Below are positions 60,692 through 64,000 of a stretch of 64,000 nt of DNA, piece by piece. The notes under the pieces were generated by a model, which made no database searches, was not told where the DNA came from, and saw nothing but the letters and a program-made list of their open reading frames with translations. The position numbers were made by a program, and so were the translations under genes. Origin of the DNA: Clostridia bacterium. Its GTDB lineage: Bacteria; Bacillota; Clostridia; UBA1381; UBA9506. Each line of letters opens with the position of its first letter. Position 1 is the first letter of the stretch. Location of the stretch: contig JAFQBK010000002.1 of the NCBI GenBank assembly GCA_017399695.1, positions 1 through 64,000 on the forward strand, written 5' to 3'.

Positions 60692-61873
60692 ATGTTTAGA
60701 ATGGGACAGGAAGAAATTGATGCAGTAGCTCGCGTGATAGAGAGCAAGGAGCTTTTCCGTGTGAATACTGCTTTAAAGGAAGCGGAAAAATTTGATAAAG
60801 AATTCAGCGAGGTTATCGGTACAGAGTATTCCATCCTCGTATCTTCGGGTACAGGTGCTCTTATGTCTGCCTTAGCAGGTCTTGGAATCGGACCTGGTGA
60901 CGAAGTTATTGTTCCTGGTTATACTTTTATGGCAAGTGCAAGTGCAGTACTCGCAGTGGGTGCGATTCCGGTGCTTGCTGAAATTAATGAAACGATGACA
61001 ATCGACCCGAAGGATATTGAAAAGAAAATTTCTAAATATACAAAAGCAATTATTCCGGTACATATCTGTGGTTATCCTTGTGATATGGATGCAATCTGCG
61101 AAATTGCTAAGAAACATAATCTTTATATCATTGAGGATGCTTGTCAGGCGGATGGTGGTTCCTACAAAGGTCGCAGAGTTGGTAGCATCGGCGATGCAGG
61201 AGCATTTAGCTTTAACCATTGGAAGCTTCTTTCTGCTGGCGAAGGCGGCAGCGTTGTAACAAACAACAGAAAGGTTTATGAAAGAGCATTGATTTATCAC
61301 GATGGCGGGGCAGCATTCCGTCCGTATTCCGGTGATTTCACCGAGCCGATTTTCATGGGCACACAGATGAGAACCAATGAGGTTACTGCTGCTATTATGC
61401 GTGTACAGCTCAAGAGAATGGACGGTATTATTGAAGACCTGCGTCGTGTGAAAGCAACGATGATGGAAAAACTGTCCGGCAATGAATTGTTTGACTTCGC
61501 TCCGAGTAATGATATCAAGGGTGATTTAGGTACAACGCTTCCGCTTCAGTTTAAGGATAGAGCAGTTGCAAGGAAATTTGCGGATGCGATTAACGGTAAA
61601 ATTAACGGTATTCTTGTTGCAGACAGTGGCAAGCACATCTACTACAACTGGACACCGCTCATGGAGCATCGCGGAAGCCATTGTGCGGCTACCAACCCGT
61701 ATAACCTTGCAGAAAATAAGGATTTGAATATGGAATATAGCCACGATATGCTGCCTGTTACTATTGACCTCATTGAGAGAACGTACCACGTACTTCTCCA
61801 TTGTGACTGGACAGCTCAGGATATCGAAAATACCGCGAAAACAATTTTAGATGTTTGTAACGACATTAAATAA
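60692..61873 (+). CDS. DegT/DnrJ/EryC1/StrS aminotransferase family protein
   Basis: A 393-residue PLP-dependent enzyme. Marks are LVSSGTGALMSALAGLGIGPGDEVIVPGYTF, IIEDACQADGGSYKGRRVGSIGDAGAFSFNHWKLLSAGEGG with the PLP lysine in the N-H-W-K motif, and MRTNEVTAAIMRVQ. Family members transfer amino groups to keto-sugars or dehydrate sugars. ATG 60692 has GGAGGAG upstream. Clustering with an RpiB-type isomerase and DUF4867 suggests catabolism of an uncommon sugar rather than surface sugar synthesis, but this is inference. Confidence 0.88.
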   Translation: MFRMGQEEIDAVARVIESKELFRVNTALKEAEKFDKEFSEVIGTEYSILVSSGTGALMSALAGLGIGPGDEVIVPGYTFMASASAVLAVGAIPVLAEINETMTIDPKDIEKKISKYTKAIIPVHICGYPCDMDAICEIAKKHNLYIIEDACQADGGSYKGRRVGSIGDAGAFSFNHWKLLSAGEGGSVVTNNRKVYERALIYHDGGAAFRPYSGDFTEPIFMGTQMRTNEVTAAIMRVQLKRMDGIIEDLRRVKATMMEKLSGNELFDFAPSNDIKGDLGTTLPLQFKDRAVARKFADAINGKINGILVADSGKHIYYNWTPLMEHRGSHCAATNPYNLAENKDLNMEYSHDMLPVTIDLIERTYHVLLHCDWTAQDIENTAKTILDVCNDIK

Positions 61874-61889
61874 TGCCAGGAGTGATATG

Positions 61890-62522
61890 ATGAAGGTAAA
61901 ATCGGTATTTGACCCGGAATTCAAAAAATACGGTGCGGTTTTGGAAGGCTATGACTTTAATGAACTGTTTGACGCACTTGACAGATGTAATACTCCGACG
62001 GACGGCATTGAATATGTGGCAAGCGTCAAGGTGCTTGAAGATTGTGAGATTTTTGATGAGCTTTGCAATCGTGGTTTTGGCGGAATGCCGATTCAGCTCG
62101 GCTATTGCAATGGTGTCAACGATACCTTAAATTGTTTGGAATATCACAAAAGCAGCGAGTTTAATATCGCAAAAGACGATTTGGTTTTAATTCTCGGCTT
62201 GCAGTCGGATATCACGGACGGAAAGTACGATACTTCTAACACGGAGATTTTCCACGTTCCTGCGGGCGTTGGTGTTGAGCTGTATGCTACGACCCTTCAC
62301 TATGCACCTTGCGCATTAAATCCCAAGGATGCGTTCCGGATGGTGTGCGTTCTTCCAAAAGGAACGAATATGGAAAGACCTTCGATGAAAAACGAAGAGA
62401 CCATCGAAGCGAAAATGTGCCTTGGAAGCAATAAATGGCTGTTGGCGCACAAGGATTCAAATGAGGCAAACACAGGAGCTTTTGTCGGTTTGATCGGAGA
62501 AAACATTATTTATACAAAATAG
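61890..62522 (+). CDS. DUF4867 family protein, cupin-like
   Basis: A 210-residue protein of the DUF4867 group. A cupin-like core is suggested by EIFHVPAGVGVELYATTLHYAPC and a preceding LVLILGLQSDI strand. It often occurs beside sugar isomerase genes, which hints at a sugar or sugar-phosphate isomerase/epimerase, but activity is not known. ATG 61890 has AGGAG 7 nt upstream; ATG 61887 is closer. It starts 17 nt after the DegT gene and ends 14 nt before rpiB. Confidence 0.75.
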   Translation: MKVKSVFDPEFKKYGAVLEGYDFNELFDALDRCNTPTDGIEYVASVKVLEDCEIFDELCNRGFGGMPIQLGYCNGVNDTLNCLEYHKSSEFNIAKDDLVLILGLQSDITDGKYDTSNTEIFHVPAGVGVELYATTLHYAPCALNPKDAFRMVCVLPKGTNMERPSMKNEETIEAKMCLGSNKWLLAHKDSNEANTGAFVGLIGENIIYTK

Positions 62523-62535
62523 GAGGTAGAGAAGC

Positions 62536-63081
62536 ATGGCAAAAAAGATTTATATCGGAAATGACACAGCTGGTTTTTACTTAAAGAGCAAATGTATTGA
62601 GTATTTGGAAGGTAAGGGAATTGAGTATGTTGATTGCGGTTCGGAGGATAATCCGGACATCGAAGCAACCCGTTACCCGTTTTTTGCAGCAAAGGTTGCA
62701 AAAGCTGTTGCAAGCGGAGAAGCACGTTGCGGCCTCTTGATTTGCGGTACCGGCATCGGAATCAGCATGGCTGCCAATAAGTTTAAGGGCGTTCGTGCGG
62801 CTTTGGTTAACAGCACATACCTTGCAAGAATGACCCGCAGACATAACGATGCAAACATTCTCTGCCTTGGTGGAAGAACCATTGGTGAATGGGAAGCGAT
62901 TGATATTTTAGAAACCTTCCTCAATACGGATTATGACGGCGGTTTCCATGACGGCTCTTTAGATTTGATTAAAGAAGCAGAAGAGCTGATGATGAACGAT
63001 AATGTGTGGTGCGAAGAACCCCGTAAGATTTCTACCGGACCTTTGGCTGACGCTGAAATTTTTGACAGAAGCAAAGGTTGA
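62536..63081 (+). CDS. rpiB: RpiB/LacA/LacB-type sugar-phosphate isomerase
   Basis: A 181-residue isomerase. GNDTAGFYLK resembles the opening GxDHAG, LLICGTGIGISMAANK has the catalytic Cys, and ARMTRRHNDANILCLGGR holds the active His region. The family interconverts ribose-5-phosphate and ribulose-5-phosphate or related sugars such as allose, galactose-6-phosphate. Length exceeds the usual 145-150 by about 30 residues at the C-terminus (MMNDNVWCEEPRKIST). It is the last gene of the DegT operon. Confidence 0.85.
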   Translation: MAKKIYIGNDTAGFYLKSKCIEYLEGKGIEYVDCGSEDNPDIEATRYPFFAAKVAKAVASGEARCGLLICGTGIGISMAANKFKGVRAALVNSTYLARMTRRHNDANILCLGGRTIGEWEAIDILETFLNTDYDGGFHDGSLDLIKEAEELMMNDNVWCEEPRKISTGPLADAEIFDRSKG

Positions 63082-63096
63082 GACTTAACATCATAA

Positions 63097-63155
63097 GTAC
63101 AAAAAGGATTCGGACTCTTTGCTGAAATAAGCAGTGTTCTGGTCCTTTTTGTATA
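63097..63155 (+). terminator. Intrinsic terminator
   Basis: ACAAAAAGGA near 63099 pairs with TCCTTTTTGT near 63143-63152; an inner stem (TTTGCT/AGCAG) closes a GAAATA loop. It ends the DegT operon. Confidence 0.7.
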
Positions 63156-63175
63156 TACTTGAGAGGAAAATGATT

Positions 63176-64000
63176 ATGAAAATACATCAAAAATGCTGTG
63201 ATGCCGTCCATCCGGTGGGGGTTGTAGACCCAAGCTTTACCTGGAATATACCGGAATGCAGCGGATTATACCAGACGGCTTATGAACTATGGATTTATAA
63301 TGACGAGTATTCCTGGTCCAGCGGAAGAATCGAGAGCAATCAAAGTGTAAGAGTTTGTTGCGAAGATTTAGAACTGGAAAATAACAAAAAATATTACTGG
63401 ACTGTGCAAATAGATACAAATGACGGAATATACAAAAGTGAAGCTGATTGGTTTATTACAGGCCTTGCCCGAGAGGAAGAATTGACATGGATTACTGCTG
63501 ACCCGGCGATTTCCTCTCCTTTGTTGCGTAAGGAATTTGTTCTTGAAACCGTTCCGGAATATTCGGTAATCAATGTCTGCGGTCTCGGCTTTTTTGAGTT
63601 GTATATCAATGGGAAAAAAGTTTCAGACGATATAATGCAGCCTGTTCGTTCAGATTACGATGAAATAATTTATAGAAATCTTCCCAATGAATTTAACGCA
63701 ACGACAAGAAAAAGCGTGTATTATCTGTCTTATGAAGTGTCGGAGTATCTGGTCAAAGGCAGTAACACCATCGTTTTGTGGTTGGGAAACGGTTGGTACA
63801 GAGAAAAAGCGAGAGCGACCATCCGGGGAGATTTTGATTACGGCAATTATTTGAAAGCGTTAGTAAAACTGACTGCCGGCGACATTACCATACATACAGA
63901 TGAAACATGGCAGTATATTGAAAGCCCGATTGTACACAACAACCTTTTCTCGGGAGAAATTTATGACGCGAGAAAATTCGTGCCGGCGTTTTTCCAAAAC
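63176..64000 (+). CDS. GH78 alpha-L-rhamnosidase, N-terminal part (cut by window end)
   Basis: The frame is open for 275 codons and continues past the window. It has no signal peptide. The N-terminal beta-sandwiches of GH78 rhamnosidases are clear: VDPSFTWNIPEC, GLGFFELYINGKKVSDDIMQ, VLWLGNGWYREKARA and FSGEIYDARK, the last being the usual lead-in to the catalytic barrel. The barrel with its acids lies outside the window. ATG 63176 has GAGAGG 9 nt upstream; ATG 63170 is too near. It follows the rpiB terminator and may be in the AraC-controlled set. Removal of terminal rhamnose from imported glycosides is the expected role. Confidence 0.88.
   Translation, partial: MKIHQKCCDAVHPVGVVDPSFTWNIPECSGLYQTAYELWIYNDEYSWSSGRIESNQSVRVCCEDLELENNKKYYWTVQIDTNDGIYKSEADWFITGLAREEELTWITADPAISSPLLRKEFVLETVPEYSVINVCGLGFFELYINGKKVSDDIMQPVRSDYDEIIYRNLPNEFNATTRKSVYYLSYEVSEYLVKGSNTIVLWLGNGWYREKARATIRGDFDYGNYLKALVKLTAGDITIHTDETWQYIESPIVHNNLFSGEIYDARKFVPAFFQN

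Noticed and set aside
1-64000. CRISPR array, prophage, complete transposon, rRNA or tRNA genes
   Set aside because: No regularly spaced repeats, no transposase, integrase or phage genes, and no tRNA- or rRNA-like sequence were recognised by reading.

Overview
The window reads as a low-to-mid GC, Gram-positive anaerobe of the Clostridia class (Bacillota), most like an uncultured gut or rumen Oscillospirales/Lachnospirales type. The basis is: S-layer homology (SLH) surface proteins, a YesM/YesN two-component pair with LplB/LplC-type sugar permeases, two T-box leaders, an FMN riboswitch with ribU, CsoR-controlled copper export, meso-diaminopimelate dehydrogenase, strong AGGAGG ribosome sites and TTGACN-N17-TANAAT promoters. 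No species can be named from the sequence alone. No rRNA, tRNA, CRISPR array, prophage or complete insertion sequence was seen.

Layout. 1-533 is a gene-free island of short perfect hairpins. 629-1018 is a small lipoprotein. 1179-28695 is a large glycan-use region: a TIM-barrel hydrolase, YesN/YesM, two permeases and a binding lipoprotein, then very large secreted proteins (a beta-helix protein, two SLH-type surface proteins, a three-module binding protein and a second beta-helix protein), and three probably cytoplasmic glycosidases (GH3, GH29-like, GH38). A shared element (AGTGCTATTTT) sits exactly 28 bp upstream of the -10 box of three promoters here and is proposed as the YesN operator. 28751-34515 holds a stalk-domain protein, a DUF4838 protein with nagB and nagA, and an SGNH esterase. 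34530-36482 has a pnuC gene with an in-frame TGA and a GGDEF protein.

36486-50438 is a housekeeping block: a Phe T-box with pheST, aroA-aroC-pheA-aroK, FMN riboswitch-ribU, copA-csoR and a flavin-reductase-like gene, then a T-box whose specifier reads as Tyr upstream of a sodium:solute symporter. 50485-55771 (minus strand) runs DUF6259 hydrolase, XRE-BadF kinase (MurK-like), murQ and ddh, a set that fits recovery of amino sugars from cell wall. 56061-64000 returns to sugar use: a beta-helix protein, a ceramidase-like hydrolase divergent from an AraC regulator, a DegT-DUF4867-RpiB operon, and the start of a GH78 alpha-L-rhamnosidase cut by the window end.

How it works together: external glycans are probably held and cut at the surface by beta-helix and SLH proteins, oligosaccharides enter through the Lpl-type ABC importer under YesMN control, and cytoplasmic GH3/GH29/GH38/GH78 enzymes finish the job, with NagA/NagB and MurK/MurQ feeding amino sugars into glycolysis. 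The most unusual items are: a possible -1 frameshift joining two surface proteins (21593-21644), an internal ribosome site that would release a CopZ-like chaperone from copA (47488-47710), an in-frame TGA at the Trp position of pnuC (34653-34655), a DNA-binding domain fused to the MurK-like kinase, and the YesN operator candidate.
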